Of a stretch of DNA of 64,000 nucleotides, positions 1 through 8,051 are shown piece after piece. The notes under the pieces were generated by a model. That model worked only from the letters and a program-made list of their open reading frames with translations, had not been told where the DNA came from and did not search any database. Within the stretch, counting starts at the first letter, position 1, and each line of letters starts with the position of its first letter. Origin of the DNA: JALJPB01 sp034111045. GTDB lineage: Bacteria > Pseudomonadota > Gammaproteobacteria > Enterobacterales > Alteromonadaceae. The stretch is from positions 1 to 64,000 of the forward strand of contig JAWUYA010000024.1 of assembly GCA_034111045.1 (NCBI GenBank), written 5' to 3'. Both the position numbers and the translations under genes were made by a program.

Positions 1-209
1 TTTGACATCACTGCATAAGCCGCTACATCAATAGCAAAAACTGAGGTTAAAAAGCGAATACGGTTGCCCATCCATTGTCTGCGGTGTTCAAAGTTTTGTT
101 TGCTGTGGCTATCTTCGCCGCATAAATAGGCACGCCGTACACAGCGAGAAATTAAGTGATAATAACGGGTGTCTTGCAGGGATACTTGTTTACTGCGTGC
201 TTGAGTCAT
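1..209 (-). CDS. REP-associated tyrosine transposase (RAYT, IS200-like Y1 family), 3' end cut by window edge
   Basis: The frame is open from an ATG at 209 to the left edge, giving about 69 residues that begin MTQARSKQVSLQDTRYYHL. The pattern of an early YYH, then SRCVRRAYLCG, then a run ending AAYAVMS just before the expected N-H-x-H metal-binding motif is typical of the N-terminus of RAYT/TnpA-REP proteins. These are single-strand DNA transposases of the Y1 (HUH) family that act on REP palindromes. The HUH histidines and catalytic tyrosine lie outside the window. The start has a purine-rich Shine-Dalgarno (AGAGGTG) that lies inside the palindrome at 215-258. The family call is by pattern recognition only. 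Confidence 0.75.
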   Translation of the reverse strand, partial: MTQARSKQVSLQDTRYYHLISRCVRRAYLCGEDSHSKQNFEHRRQWMGNRIRFLTSVFAIDVAAYAVMS

Positions 210-214
210 GTTGA

Positions 215-258
215 ACACCTCTTTAACTGTTGGTTATTTAACCATAGTAAAGAGGTGT
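215..258. repeat. Imperfect palindrome abutting the RAYT start; REP-like candidate
   Basis: The arms ACACCTCTTTA (215-225) and TAAAGAGGTGT (248-258) are perfect inverted repeats. The stem continues for ACT/AGT with one bulged base, and an inner hairpin TGGTT/AACCA (231-235 and 240-244) closes on ATTT. The palindrome ends five bases before the transposase ATG and contains its ribosome-binding site. RAYT genes are usually flanked by the REP palindromes they mobilise, so this may be a REP-type element, an RBS-sequestering hairpin, or both. Confidence 0.6.
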
Positions 259-261
259 GAT

Positions 262-549
262 TTAATCAACAAAGTATGGATGTCCTAATATTTCTGCCAC
301 ACTAAAAATCGTTGTTGCTATTAGTAGTAATGGGTTGGCATCATTTTGCAATATATAGATAGAACCAAAAATGCCGCCAAATAGCCAAATAAGTGACCAC
401 GTTAGTGCTTCAATAGAAGTTGAACGCCACATTGGTTTACGACCAACGAGTTCTTTGCCTGTTAGCCAGGTCCAAAAAGCTTGAAATGGTAATTTTCGAT
501 AAGACTCTCTAACCTGCTGAGAGGTTTTCATTTGTTGTTCTGTAGACAT
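262..549 (-). pseudogene. Short membrane protein, probably the truncated N-terminus of a longer (desaturase-like?) protein
   Basis: The start is placed at 549 (MSTEQQMKTS) because AAGGATG lies just upstream; an in-frame ATG at 564 lacks this. The 95-residue product has a basic, aromatic N-terminal region (YRKLPFQAFWTWLTGKELVG) and two hydrophobic segments at about residues 51-68 and 74-87. It then ends in an uncharacteristic tail, GHPYFVD. The N-terminus resembles proteobacterial fatty-acid desaturase-like membrane proteins, which are several times longer. The ORF stops exactly where the RAYT-associated palindrome begins, so truncation by the transposase insertion is likely. The identity is tentative. 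Confidence 0.45.
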
Positions 550-602
550 TTTACATCCTTGCATTTTAGTAAGAACACTTCGATCTTACTTGATTAATTA
601 AT

Positions 603-923
603 TTAGAACATCAGCTTTAGTAATCCAAAAGTGCTGATACCTAGCCCTACCACAGCTAATGTACTTTTTATTCTCAAACTCAATACAACAGTTACTAACC
701 CTGCAATTAAGAATGGACTTGTAATAAAATCACTATTAGTGCTCTGATGACCTAGAAATACGATTGGCACCCACATTGCTGTTAAAATAGAAGGTGCGGT
801 ATAACTGAGTAATCTTTTAATTTTTGTACCCAGTTCAAAAGGTACGGTTTTAGAGAAAAAGAAGTAACGGCATGAGAATGTAATACAAGTCATTCCAACC
901 AAAGCTATCCAGAAATCATTCAT
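603..923 (-). CDS. azlD: AzlD-family branched-chain amino acid export subunit
   Basis: A roughly 106-residue hydrophobic protein with about four membrane segments, matching the small AzlD/YgaH partner of AzlC. In this family the pair forms an inner-membrane exporter for branched-chain amino acids. The start is taken at 923 (MNDFWIALVGM): this ATG overlaps the azlC stop by eight bases, a normal translational-coupling arrangement. An upstream in-frame ATG at 941 would overlap more. It is the last gene of the araC-azlC-azlD set. Confidence 0.8.
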   Translation of the reverse strand: MNDFWIALVGMTCITFSCRYFFFSKTVPFELGTKIKRLLSYTAPSILTAMWVPIVFLGHQSTNSDFITSPFLIAGLVTVVLSLRIKSTLAVVGLGISTFGLLKLMF

Positions 924-1647
924 CAGCACACTCTTTATCATTAGTTAAGTAACCGCAAAGCATCCCTATAAAAGTTGCTATGATCAGCGCATAATCTTTC
1001 ATAAATATTGAAAGAACAATGGCACTTAAACCACTACTGATCACAGAGAACAAAATTGATCTACTTTTAATTGTAGGAAAAACTATCGCAATGAAGGTTG
1101 CTGCAATAGCAAACTCAAGACCAAGATGCTCTATATTAGGGATATGCTGACCAGCAATAATTCCTGTAAAGGTTGAAATATTCCAAATTAAATAAAATAC
1201 AACACCCGAACTTATGGCATAAACAGGACTGAAAACTTTATGTTTCTCCATATAGGCACACGTTACCGCAAACATTTCATCTGTTAGAAAAAATGCAATA
1301 CAGCAACGAAGACCTAAAGAGCTTTTTCTAACATGTTCACGAAACACTGCTGAATAAAGTAGATGGCGAGAGCTAATAACAAATGTTGAGGAAAACATAG
1401 AAGACAAAGAGCCTACTGCACCCATGATAGTGAGTGCAGCTAATTGAGCTGCCCCTGCAAAAACTAACAATGACATTAATTGAGCTTGTAATGGCGAAAG
1501 TCCAACATTTATGGCTAATGATCCACATAGCAATCCCCAAGGCACAGTTGCTAGTGCTAGAGGTAAAATATCAATTGTTGCTTGATAAATTGTTTTTAAA
1601 TCGCTTGAGGCAGTTTCCCTAGCGATTATGGTACGACTTGTTGTCAT
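916..1647 (-). CDS. azlC: AzlC-family branched-chain amino acid permease, large subunit
   Basis: A 243-residue inner-membrane protein. The family signature near the N-terminus (LPLALATVPWGLLCGSLA, then GLSPLQAQLMSLLVFAGAAQLAAL) is clear and several hydrophobic helices follow. In AzlC/YgaZ proteins this is the transport subunit for export of branched-chain amino acids. It lies 48 bases downstream of an AraC-type regulator on the same strand and overlaps azlD, so the three genes probably form one unit under that regulator. Confidence 0.85.
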   Translation of the reverse strand: MTTSRTIIARETASSDLKTIYQATIDILPLALATVPWGLLCGSLAINVGLSPLQAQLMSLLVFAGAAQLAALTIMGAVGSLSSMFSSTFVISSRHLLYSAVFREHVRKSSLGLRCCIAFFLTDEMFAVTCAYMEKHKVFSPVYAISSGVVFYLIWNISTFTGIIAGQHIPNIEHLGLEFAIAATFIAIVFPTIKSRSILFSVISSGLSAIVLSIFMKDYALIIATFIGMLCGYLTNDKECADE

Positions 1648-1695
1648 TTAAAGAACTCCTTCAAGAATTTGAAAGAGATTAAAGTTTAAAAAATA

Positions 1696-2538
1696 TTAGT
1701 TCTTGTACAAAATTGCTTGTTTTTGAAACCTACTTGGCGTGGTACCTAGCGTTTTTTTAAAGTGCCGATTGAAATGGCTTTGATCATGAAAACCGCAATC
1801 AGATGCAACCATAGCTGGTTTTACTCCTGCTCTAAGTAAATTTTTTGCTTTTTTCAACCTCGATTGGAGCTGATAGCTATGTGGAGCAAGCTCGAACATC
1901 TTTTTAAATTGTCTTATAAAGTGAAATTGACTTAGACCAGCAATGTTTGCCAATTGCATTAAAGATATATCTTCCGATGGATAACAATCTAGATATTCTT
2001 TTACTCTATAGAGGTTTTCTTTATTACCTGAGATATCTTTAGGTATATTATTACGTGAGGAATGTCTTAATGTCAGTCTCAATATTATGCTATATAGGAG
2101 AGTTTCAGTAAGTAACTGCGAAGCATGCCTATCTACTTCAGTAAATAGCAATCTTAATTGTTCAGTTAGTATTTGATCGTTTATAACTGACGAACTGAAA
2201 TATGGTGCAAACTCTTTTACATCATAGAGATCACTACAAATATTTTCAAAATGTTCTGGTAAGGGATACATCGCTCGATATTGCCAACCTTCAAGAGAAG
2301 CAGATTCGCCTGTGTGTACATCGTCAGCATTAACTAAAATAATAGAATTTGTATCGGCAATATGAATTTCACCACTGCGATAAAAACGCTGAGTGCCTTT
2401 TTCAATGACACCAATGGTGTAACCTTCATGAACATGTTTAGAGAACTCTTGAGATTTATAATTGGCGTGAACCGTTTCAATACCGCCATATGCATTTGCA
2501 ATAGTGAAGTTGGCCTTATCCTTGGTGTTTTTATCCAT
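1696..2538 (-). CDS. AraC-family transcriptional regulator with cupin-type sensor domain
   Basis: 280 residues. The N-terminal part (about 10-150) is a sensor domain of the AraC-binding cupin type, with the motif HVHEGYTIGVIEKGTQRFYRSG. The C-terminal part (about 180-275) carries the two helix-turn-helix units of the AraC/XylS family (LANIAGLSQFHFIRQFKKMF and VASDCGFHDQSHFNRHFKK). It directly precedes azlC-azlD on the same strand, so it probably controls amino-acid export in response to a small ligand. The ligand cannot be read from the sequence. Confidence 0.85.
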   Translation of the reverse strand: MDKNTKDKANFTIANAYGGIETVHANYKSQEFSKHVHEGYTIGVIEKGTQRFYRSGEIHIADTNSIILVNADDVHTGESASLEGWQYRAMYPLPEHFENICSDLYDVKEFAPYFSSSVINDQILTEQLRLLFTEVDRHASQLLTETLLYSIILRLTLRHSSRNNIPKDISGNKENLYRVKEYLDCYPSEDISLMQLANIAGLSQFHFIRQFKKMFELAPHSYQLQSRLKKAKNLLRAGVKPAMVASDCGFHDQSHFNRHFKKTLGTTPSRFQKQAILYKN

Positions 2539-3225
2539 ATCTAATAACTAAGTTCCATTTTTAAAAATAGTACAATATTGCTGTTATTTTTAACATTTTT
2601 TTATACCTTTTTATATCTTTTTATATTTTAATTTAGTATTCAAAAAAGTGGGGGAGATCAACTTGGAAAAAATTTGAAGATATATCCCCTAATCCATTTA
2701 TAACTGACTGTCCGAAATGAGCTTAAACCAGCCCCACAAGTGAGCAATAAATTTCGGTTAGTATTACCCTGAATATCATCAAGGCTTTGCAAAGGCTTAA
2801 TGTCCGCAATTGGCTACAAGAAGTCGTTAGCAATGGATGAATTTTGAAGCCTAAATTAAACCGATTGAAGCATTACCCTTAGACTAACTCATGCCACGCG
2901 AAGACGTTAACACAGCCATTTTATGATGTGTTTCGAATGATTATTAAGATTCACTTATTATGCCAGTTTAAGTTAGGATCCAACTTTATTTGGTGTGTTT
3001 TTGGTACTTTTTTAATAAATAAAACTTACTGCCACATTTGTTTCTATCTTTATTCACAAAAGACCATTTTTGCTCAACGGCAGTAAGTAGGCTTGCATGG
3101 GATTTTTGTTTCGATCTTTATTTAGCTTCTACAATAGGCTAAGACATAAAACGGTGATTGTGCTCGAGTTGAGTTTGAGTGGCCCAAAATCAAGGTATAC
3201 CACCTCATCATATCATCGGCATTAA
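2539..3225. other. Long gene-free spacer with decayed coding-like DNA
   Basis: There is no intact ORF. Between about 2700 and 2930 the plus strand reads as protein-like stretches broken by stops, for example NELKPAPQVSNKFRLVLP in one frame and IKPIEALPLD then LMPREDVNTAIL in another. This looks like an old gene or transposase relic that cannot be named. The part before 2700 is very AT-rich and holds the AraC gene's upstream region. The part after 3020 contains the repeats listed separately. Confidence 0.5.
3024..3122. repeat. Short inverted and direct repeats in the decayed spacer
   Basis: The 10-mer ACTTACTGCC at 3024-3033 is repeated inverted as GGCAGTAAGT at 3079-3088. The 18-mer TTTGTTTCTATCTTTATT at 3037-3054 recurs with one mismatch at 3105-3122, an offset of 68 bases. 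This could be the end of a small mobile or MITE-like element, or chance; no flanking target duplication was recognised. Confidence 0.4.
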
Positions 3226-5376
3226 TTACAGCTTATCGACCGTTTTTAGCTGCCAAACGGTTAATTGACATTGACTTACTTTGAAATTACGTTGATTCTC
3301 TTTCAATACCCGTGTTAACTCTTGTTGTTCAACTAAATTAAAGTCATCCGCCAACCTTGGCGCAATACCATCTAGCCCACAAACATTTTCACCATTAACT
3401 TTAATACCGCTAAGCCACTTTGATTTGTCAGTGACTTGATCAGTAAATTGATAATCAGAGACAATAATTAACAAGCCCCCACTATTGAGTCTCTGTGCTA
3501 CATTTTTTAAAAACAACCCAGGATCATAACTTTTCTCTAAAACATGCTGAGCTAAAATGATGTCATAATCTTTAAATACAGACTTAAGGTTACTGGCATC
3601 GCCTTGCAAAAATTTCACTTTAGATGAATGTTGGCTTAATTTTAATAAACTTAAATCAACTTCTTTAAAATCGACAATATCTCCTTCATTTTTACTTGTA
3701 TACTTAACACTTTGGTTGTTTTGCAGTTTGACTCCATGTTGAATAACCGCCGTAGAAAAGTCGACACCATCAACCTGATCAAAATATTGAGCAAGCTCAA
3801 AAGCGCATCGACCAACACTACAACCTAAGTCGAGAAGTTTTGATGTCGATGTTTGATATTTATCGATACACCCTTTCACCATGGTTGATATTTGCTGTAA
3901 ATAGTTACCCGCAGTCAAATGATCAGCCCCATAATGACTTTCAAGTTGTTGACATATATCAGCATTGATTTCATATTGGTTAACTTCAATGGTCGGAATA
4001 TCTGAACTATCCGTTGCTATGGTTCGAAAACCGGCATGTTGGGTAAAGTGACGGCGAAAAGCATATCGTGCATGTTTAGTCGCTTCATTACCTGTAGATA
4101 TCCACGAACCGCCTTTTATCAGATTATGTCTGCCATCAAAAGTTGGGGTTGAAAAGTCATCATATAAAGGGTGTACTTCAAAACCTTGATAGCCATCAAT
4201 AGCTGATTCAGTCCATTGCCAAACATTACCAATAACATCAAAAAAACCATCACTCTCAAAACGGTTTACCGGGCATGAAGAAGCAAAATACTCTAAATTG
4301 ATATTACCCGGTGCTTCTTGCCAGGTGAGCAAGTCATTGTCAATTCTATCTCTTAAACAATACCATTCAGCCTCAGTGGGTAAACGAATATAACAAGCAT
4401 GAACTTCACTTTGCCAATTGCAATAAGCTTTAGCTTCAAGGTAATTGACTTCAACCGGCCAATCTAAAGGAAGAGGAATTTCATCAACTAAATTACGTTG
4501 AAAATATTCACGGCGGTCATCTTTATTATTGGTTTTAACTGACCAAAAACGTGGCATGGTCGATTTTGTAAAAGCTAACCATTGTTGACCTTCTTCACTC
4601 CAATATTGAACGGTTTGGTAACCACCCGCTTTTACAAAAGATAAATATTCATTATTTGAAATCAGGTATTTCGACGCCTTAAAGCTTTTCACATCGACGC
4701 GAGTATGACCAAATTCATTATCCCAACCATAAGTTTCATCACTTGGAGGTTTACCTAAGGTCAATGACTGTCCTTTTATTGCCATAAACTCATTGATTGG
4801 CGCCTGAGCAGTAAAGGAACAAGATTGCCAATGGCTGTCTTTAATTAAATACTTTAGTGGCAACATACGCATAATTACCGATGAGGTTTCAAGATGTATA
4901 CGTTCGTGTTCGCAACCCATTAAGATTAACCAAGCTAGTGAATCTTTTTTTATCGGTAACGACAGCTCCATAGTATCAATTAACTGCTCAACCGTCTCAG
5001 CCACTGTTAACCGATAAGCACGGACTTCATCAACACCAGGCCAATCATAATGTGCTGAATTAAGATCGTCCCAACTCATTTCATCAACACCTACCGCACA
5101 AACCGATTCCAGTTTTTTGCTAAGGCGCTTATCAATAAACTTGCCTAATATCAGCTTGTTGATAAAAAATGTAGCGGTGTGACCAAAATAGAAGATCAAG
5201 GGATGCCGTAAAGGCTCAGGTCGTAAATAATAAGCTTCGTCTGCATTTATCAAAGCAAATAATGACTCATAAGTTGCCCATGTTTGCTTAAAATAAGCTT
5301 TAAGCTCACAGCGTTTTGCACTTGTCGATATTCCGGTTAATAATGGTGTTTTTAATTGAGTGCTGGTCATTGTCAT
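3226..5376 (-). CDS. ovoA: 5-histidylcysteine sulfoxide synthase / putative 4-mercaptohistidine N-methyltransferase (ovothiol biosynthesis)
   Basis: 716 residues with the three-part OvoA layout. First is an N-terminal DinB-like iron-binding domain with H66 and the HExxHxE-type motif CEHERIHLE (H157, H161, E163). Next is a central FGE-sulfatase/EgtB-like domain (about 190-460, with RLPTEAEWYCLRDR, GNVWQWTES and LIKGGSW). Last is a C-terminal SAM methyltransferase (about 500-716, motif LLDLGCSVGRC). Known OvoA enzymes join cysteine sulfur to histidine carbon 5 using oxygen and iron; the C-terminal domain is thought to methylate the imidazole. The lyase OvoB that completes the thiol is not next to it. 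A decayed copy of the 3' end of the upstream glutamine-synthetase-like gene ends about 50 bases before its start. Confidence 0.93.
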   Translation of the reverse strand: MTMTSTQLKTPLLTGISTSAKRCELKAYFKQTWATYESLFALINADEAYYLRPEPLRHPLIFYFGHTATFFINKLILGKFIDKRLSKKLESVCAVGVDEMSWDDLNSAHYDWPGVDEVRAYRLTVAETVEQLIDTMELSLPIKKDSLAWLILMGCEHERIHLETSSVIMRMLPLKYLIKDSHWQSCSFTAQAPINEFMAIKGQSLTLGKPPSDETYGWDNEFGHTRVDVKSFKASKYLISNNEYLSFVKAGGYQTVQYWSEEGQQWLAFTKSTMPRFWSVKTNNKDDRREYFQRNLVDEIPLPLDWPVEVNYLEAKAYCNWQSEVHACYIRLPTEAEWYCLRDRIDNDLLTWQEAPGNINLEYFASSCPVNRFESDGFFDVIGNVWQWTESAIDGYQGFEVHPLYDDFSTPTFDGRHNLIKGGSWISTGNEATKHARYAFRRHFTQHAGFRTIATDSSDIPTIEVNQYEINADICQQLESHYGADHLTAGNYLQQISTMVKGCIDKYQTSTSKLLDLGCSVGRCAFELAQYFDQVDGVDFSTAVIQHGVKLQNNQSVKYTSKNEGDIVDFKEVDLSLLKLSQHSSKVKFLQGDASNLKSVFKDYDIILAQHVLEKSYDPGLFLKNVAQRLNSGGLLIIVSDYQFTDQVTDKSKWLSGIKVNGENVCGLDGIAPRLADDFNLVEQQELTRVLKENQRNFKVSQCQLTVWQLKTVDKL

Positions 5377-5415
5377 AATTTCTGCATGAGCTCTTTATTA
5401 TTGCTAATTAACGTA

Positions 5416-5660
5416 TAGAGTGGCTATTAATGGATAATTTAAATAGCTTACTGTTATTTATCTAGGATAAACATTTAAACGTTTTTGCCAATTTATTATG
5501 GCAAATCATTGTCGTTTTTTATTGTTCAATACTTTTTAATATCACCTGGAGATATCGTTTACATTATATTAATACTGCGATGAAACTATGCTTTGCTTTA
5601 ACAACTTAAATAATTACTTTTGTACATTTTATGATTGAGATAAATCGTTGAGCTATTGTG
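5416..5660 (-). pseudogene. Decayed duplicate of the 3' end of the glutamine-synthetase-like gene
   Basis: This stretch aligns almost without gaps to the end of the intact gene at 6170-6405. GAGTGGCTATTAAT is identical at 5418-5431 and 6161-6174. Beyond it, TAGCTTrCTG, the CATTrTC block and ATTAATrC-type blocks recur in the same order and spacing. Read on the minus strand it gives NDNDLP followed by stops, against DNDLP in the intact protein, and then an ILDK segment against ILEK. It covers roughly the last 80 codons and is full of stops, so it is a dead copy. Similarity becomes unclear upstream of about 5660. Confidence 0.75.
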
Positions 5661-6169
5661 CTTTATACTAATTCCGAGGCTAAATAGCCATTGAATTCAA
5701 GGATAATATCTTTGTTTTTTGTATCACAAATAAAGATATTTACAGCAGGAATAGTCTGGTTTGATATTCTCAACCTAAAACTATCTAGTTTACTGAGATT
5801 ACTATTATGTGGTGGTCTAGTTTGGTTACATCTATCTAGATTCGAGTTACCCTGCAATCAATATTTTTGCTGTTCTATATTATGTCCGCTTAAGTGCTCT
5901 GAAAATTATTTTTGATGATATTCTCTATACACAAAGAGAATATGTTAAGTAACCAATATTTCATATTATTTTTGTGCTTTTTATTGACCTATCCATACGA
6001 GATGAACAATATAAGCGATCACTAATATCTTTGGTAAAACGAACATAATCATTAATATTATTAACTCACTTACACTGCCTTGTATTAGCATAGGCATTAT
6101 TTAAAACTGTTATTGTGTTGATTGCAACATGAGTATTATCTGATGATCGGTGAAAATAGAGAGTGGCTA
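5661..6169. other. Gene-free spacer between the decayed and intact glutamine-synthetase-like copies
   Basis: Small overlapping ORFs on both strands (about 5663-5915) show no recognisable family and no good ribosome-binding site. A compound hairpin AATATCTTT/AAAGATATT lies at 5705-5740. The 40 bases downstream of the intact gene's stop (from CATGAG near 6128 to 6168) match in length and partly in sequence the 40 bases downstream of the decayed copy. This suggests the duplication once extended towards ovoA. Confidence 0.5.
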
Positions 6170-7330
6170 TTAATAAATAAACTCATTAGCTTGCTGATAC
6201 TTTTCTAGAATACAACTTTTTAATGTATCACCCAGTTTTTCTGGCAGATCATTATCAATGTTCTCCTTGTTAAGCGCTTTTTTAATGTCTCCCGAAAATT
6301 CATTTTGAATTTGATTAATGCGCTCATTGAACCAATGGCTTGCTTTAAAGATTTCAATAGCGCCAATATCTTGTTCCGTTGATTTTAATGATCTGGGTAG
6401 ATTTTTAGCTCGATGATTGGCCAATTTTACTGCTGGTGCTTTGTAGTCATTTAGTGCGTCAATAATATTGAGTAAAGCAAAAACAACATTAATATAGGGG
6501 CAGTAATGTAAACTTGAAGCACCCAACCTATGTTCAATTCTTGCAGTTTCTTGCCAGTGTGATTCACTAAGTAAAACATCATTATATTGATCTACCAATA
6601 ATGTTTTTATGCCCATAGCTTGGTTGTGTTTGCCAATCTTTTTATACAAAGCAATACTCCCTTGGTGCCCACCAGAAATATCTACAGGTGAGCATAGCTC
6701 TTGGGCTAAGCCATAACGTGTTTTAAGGGCTAAACGTTCAAATGCTTCTTCTTCTGGCAAGTACAACAAACTACAAGCGAAACTTGTTTGTAAAAACACT
6801 TGTTGTAGATAATCACCAAAGTTGGTCTCTGCCACGATATTTTTATTGTCACTGTTTAGTACGCTAACGTTAATTTGTATAGCATTAGGAATATGAACTG
6901 CTCGATTATCTGAAGAAAATACATTGTGACAATCTCTCCCAAGTTTTCCTTGGTCTCCTGACCAAACGACAGGTTTGATTAAGGTGTGTTTTATACCTTG
7001 ATGCCTGAATATTTCAGCTAAGTGTTCAATAATAAAGGCTAGGTTATCAGCTTCTTTTAAAGGTGATTGACCATTAAACTGAGAAACATACTCCCATTGA
7101 TTTGTCCAATACTCAGGCACTAATTCTCCATCAATATTAAGTGACTCTAGAATACGGTTAACGGCAATGAAATTAATCTTTTTTTTCATATCTCGCTTGG
7201 CAAAGGAACAACAACCTTCTAGTTCAAAGTGAATGACGGCTTTAAACCCTAACGATTGGATGTGATTTTGCAATAAGACAATGGCTTGCTTTGCTAGGCG
7301 TTTGTGCATTGGTAAATTACGTGTACTCAA
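6170..7330 (-). CDS. Divergent glutamine-synthetase-like protein (predicted carboxylate-amine ligase fold)
   Basis: 386 residues if started at a TTG (7330) preceded by AGAGAAG; an internal ATG at 7309 is the alternative. The order of motifs recalls the catalytic domain of glutamine synthetases. An acidic strand FELEG lies at about 35-39. The block VPEYWTNQWEYVSQF (71-85) is followed by ADNLAFIIEHLAEIFRHQGI and a KP (119-120). Then come INVSV (153-157) and RIEHRLGASS (264-273), ending CPYINVVFALLNIIDAL, like the R-x-E-R...NPY block. Classical GS signatures such as GxGxH are weak, and the N-terminal beta-grasp domain seems absent. In GS relatives this fold activates a carboxylate with ATP and joins it to an amine. 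Its substrate here is unknown; its position before ovoA suggests thiol-related chemistry (inference). Confidence 0.55.
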   Translation of the reverse strand: MSTRNLPMHKRLAKQAIVLLQNHIQSLGFKAVIHFELEGCCSFAKRDMKKKINFIAVNRILESLNIDGELVPEYWTNQWEYVSQFNGQSPLKEADNLAFIIEHLAEIFRHQGIKHTLIKPVVWSGDQGKLGRDCHNVFSSDNRAVHIPNAIQINVSVLNSDNKNIVAETNFGDYLQQVFLQTSFACSLLYLPEEEAFERLALKTRYGLAQELCSPVDISGGHQGSIALYKKIGKHNQAMGIKTLLVDQYNDVLLSESHWQETARIEHRLGASSLHYCPYINVVFALLNIIDALNDYKAPAVKLANHRAKNLPRSLKSTEQDIGAIEIFKASHWFNERINQIQNEFSGDIKKALNKENIDNDLPEKLGDTLKSCILEKYQQANEFIY

Positions 7331-7372
7331 GTAGACTTCTCTAATAGATAATTCGAAGGAAAATTAAAAAAT

Positions 7373-7546
7373 TTAACTGTATTCAACCAGGCTATTTTTA
7401 TCTGCACCGTTAACATAACAAAGTGTTTGATCAGCTCGACTGAATAAGGTTACACCATCAACTGCTTTATTCTCAAATATAATTATGTCCTGGACTTTTG
7501 TTAATGAACGACCATGAGCGATACCTTTTGTGGCTAATATCAGTGA
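7373..7546 (-). pseudogene. Unidentified coding-like fragment without a start codon
   Basis: The minus strand is open from a TAA just above 7556 down to the TAA at 7373-7375. It encodes about 55 residues including AHGRSLTKVQDIIIFENKAV and LFSRADQTLCYVNGAD, with normal codon use for this genome. There is no ATG or GTG with a ribosome-binding site. It therefore looks like the 3' end of a gene whose front has been lost, although a rare start codon cannot be excluded. No family was recognised. It lies between the glutaredoxin gene and the glutamine-synthetase-like gene. Confidence 0.4.
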
Positions 7547-7614
7547 GTATAATATTTGAAATTAATGTGGATAACCTTTTATCCTTAGCTAAATAATCGC
7601 GTACAAACACAAAA

Positions 7615-7836
7615 TCAGTATAATTGATTAAATTGTTTCACAGAAAAACCATTCAATATTTGGTCACCAACTTTTAATACAGGCAAACCTCGTAAACGTA
7701 ATTTAGCAAACTCTTTTTGTCCTTTTGACGCTTGTACATTACACAAACGATAGGGTATACCTTGCGCATCTAAGTATTTTTTAGCCGTTTCACAATGTTG
7801 GCAATTATTTATAGTGTAAAGTACAATTTTTTTCAT
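7615..7836 (-). CDS. Small glutaredoxin/NrdH-like thiol-disulfide protein
   Basis: 73 residues with a single thioredoxin fold: KIVLYTINNCQHCETAKKYL carries the redox motif C-Q-H-C (residues 12-15), and GLPVLKVGDQILNGF supplies the cis-proline (P53) and the glutathione-side loop. The length fits minimal glutaredoxins. The family reduces mixed disulfides with glutathione or another low-molecular-weight thiol. It is transcribed towards the glutamine-synthetase-like gene and ovoA, which may reflect a thiol-metabolism neighbourhood (inference). Confidence 0.8.
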   Translation of the reverse strand: MKKIVLYTINNCQHCETAKKYLDAQGIPYRLCNVQASKGQKEFAKLRLRGLPVLKVGDQILNGFSVKQFNQLY

Positions 7837-7904
7837 TGATTATTTCTTATTTTCATTTCTTATTTAAATTGTAGCGGCACCATCATACTTATAATTATAC
7901 CCCT

Positions 7905-8012
7905 ATGATTACTGTACCATGGATTATAAGTATATTTATCAAGTTAATCCTGTCACTGTTTTTTGTTATTCAGCCACTTTATGCTGGTTGCCAAAACACA
8001 GTTGCTAATTAA
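7905..8012 (+). CDS. Tiny lipoprotein-like ORF (35 aa), possibly the head of a frameshifted secreted protein
   Basis: ATG at 7905 to TAA at 8010-8012. The product is a hydrophobic signal segment (IKLILSLFFVIQPLYAGC) ending in a lipobox-like Y-A-G-C, then QNTVAN. The next frame immediately downstream encodes a DGD-repeat stretch closed by cysteines (CDDGDDGDDGDDYC, about 8018-8059). Together they look like a signal peptide plus acidic repeat domain separated by a frameshift. No strong ribosome-binding site is visible, so expression is uncertain. Confidence 0.35.
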   Translation: MITVPWIISIFIKLILSLFFVIQPLYAGCQNTVAN

Positions 8013-8021
8013 CTTTATGTG

Positions 8022-8051
8022 ACGATGGAGATGATGGAGATGATGGAGATG
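8022..8051 (+). repeat. 9-bp tandem repeat (GATGGAGAT x3)
   Basis: Three exact copies of GATGGAGAT are followed by a partial GAT. In one frame they encode repeated Asp-Gly-Asp, resembling calcium-binding acidic repeats of secreted proteins. The repeat sits just after the 35-residue lipoprotein-like ORF, in a different frame. Repeat slippage could have caused the frame change. Confidence 0.7.

Noticed and set aside
5663..5915. Overlapping small ORFs on both strands (64 and 74 codons)
   Set aside because: They have no ribosome-binding site and no recognisable family, and they sit in a spacer next to decayed DNA. One strand must be chance, and neither looks coding.
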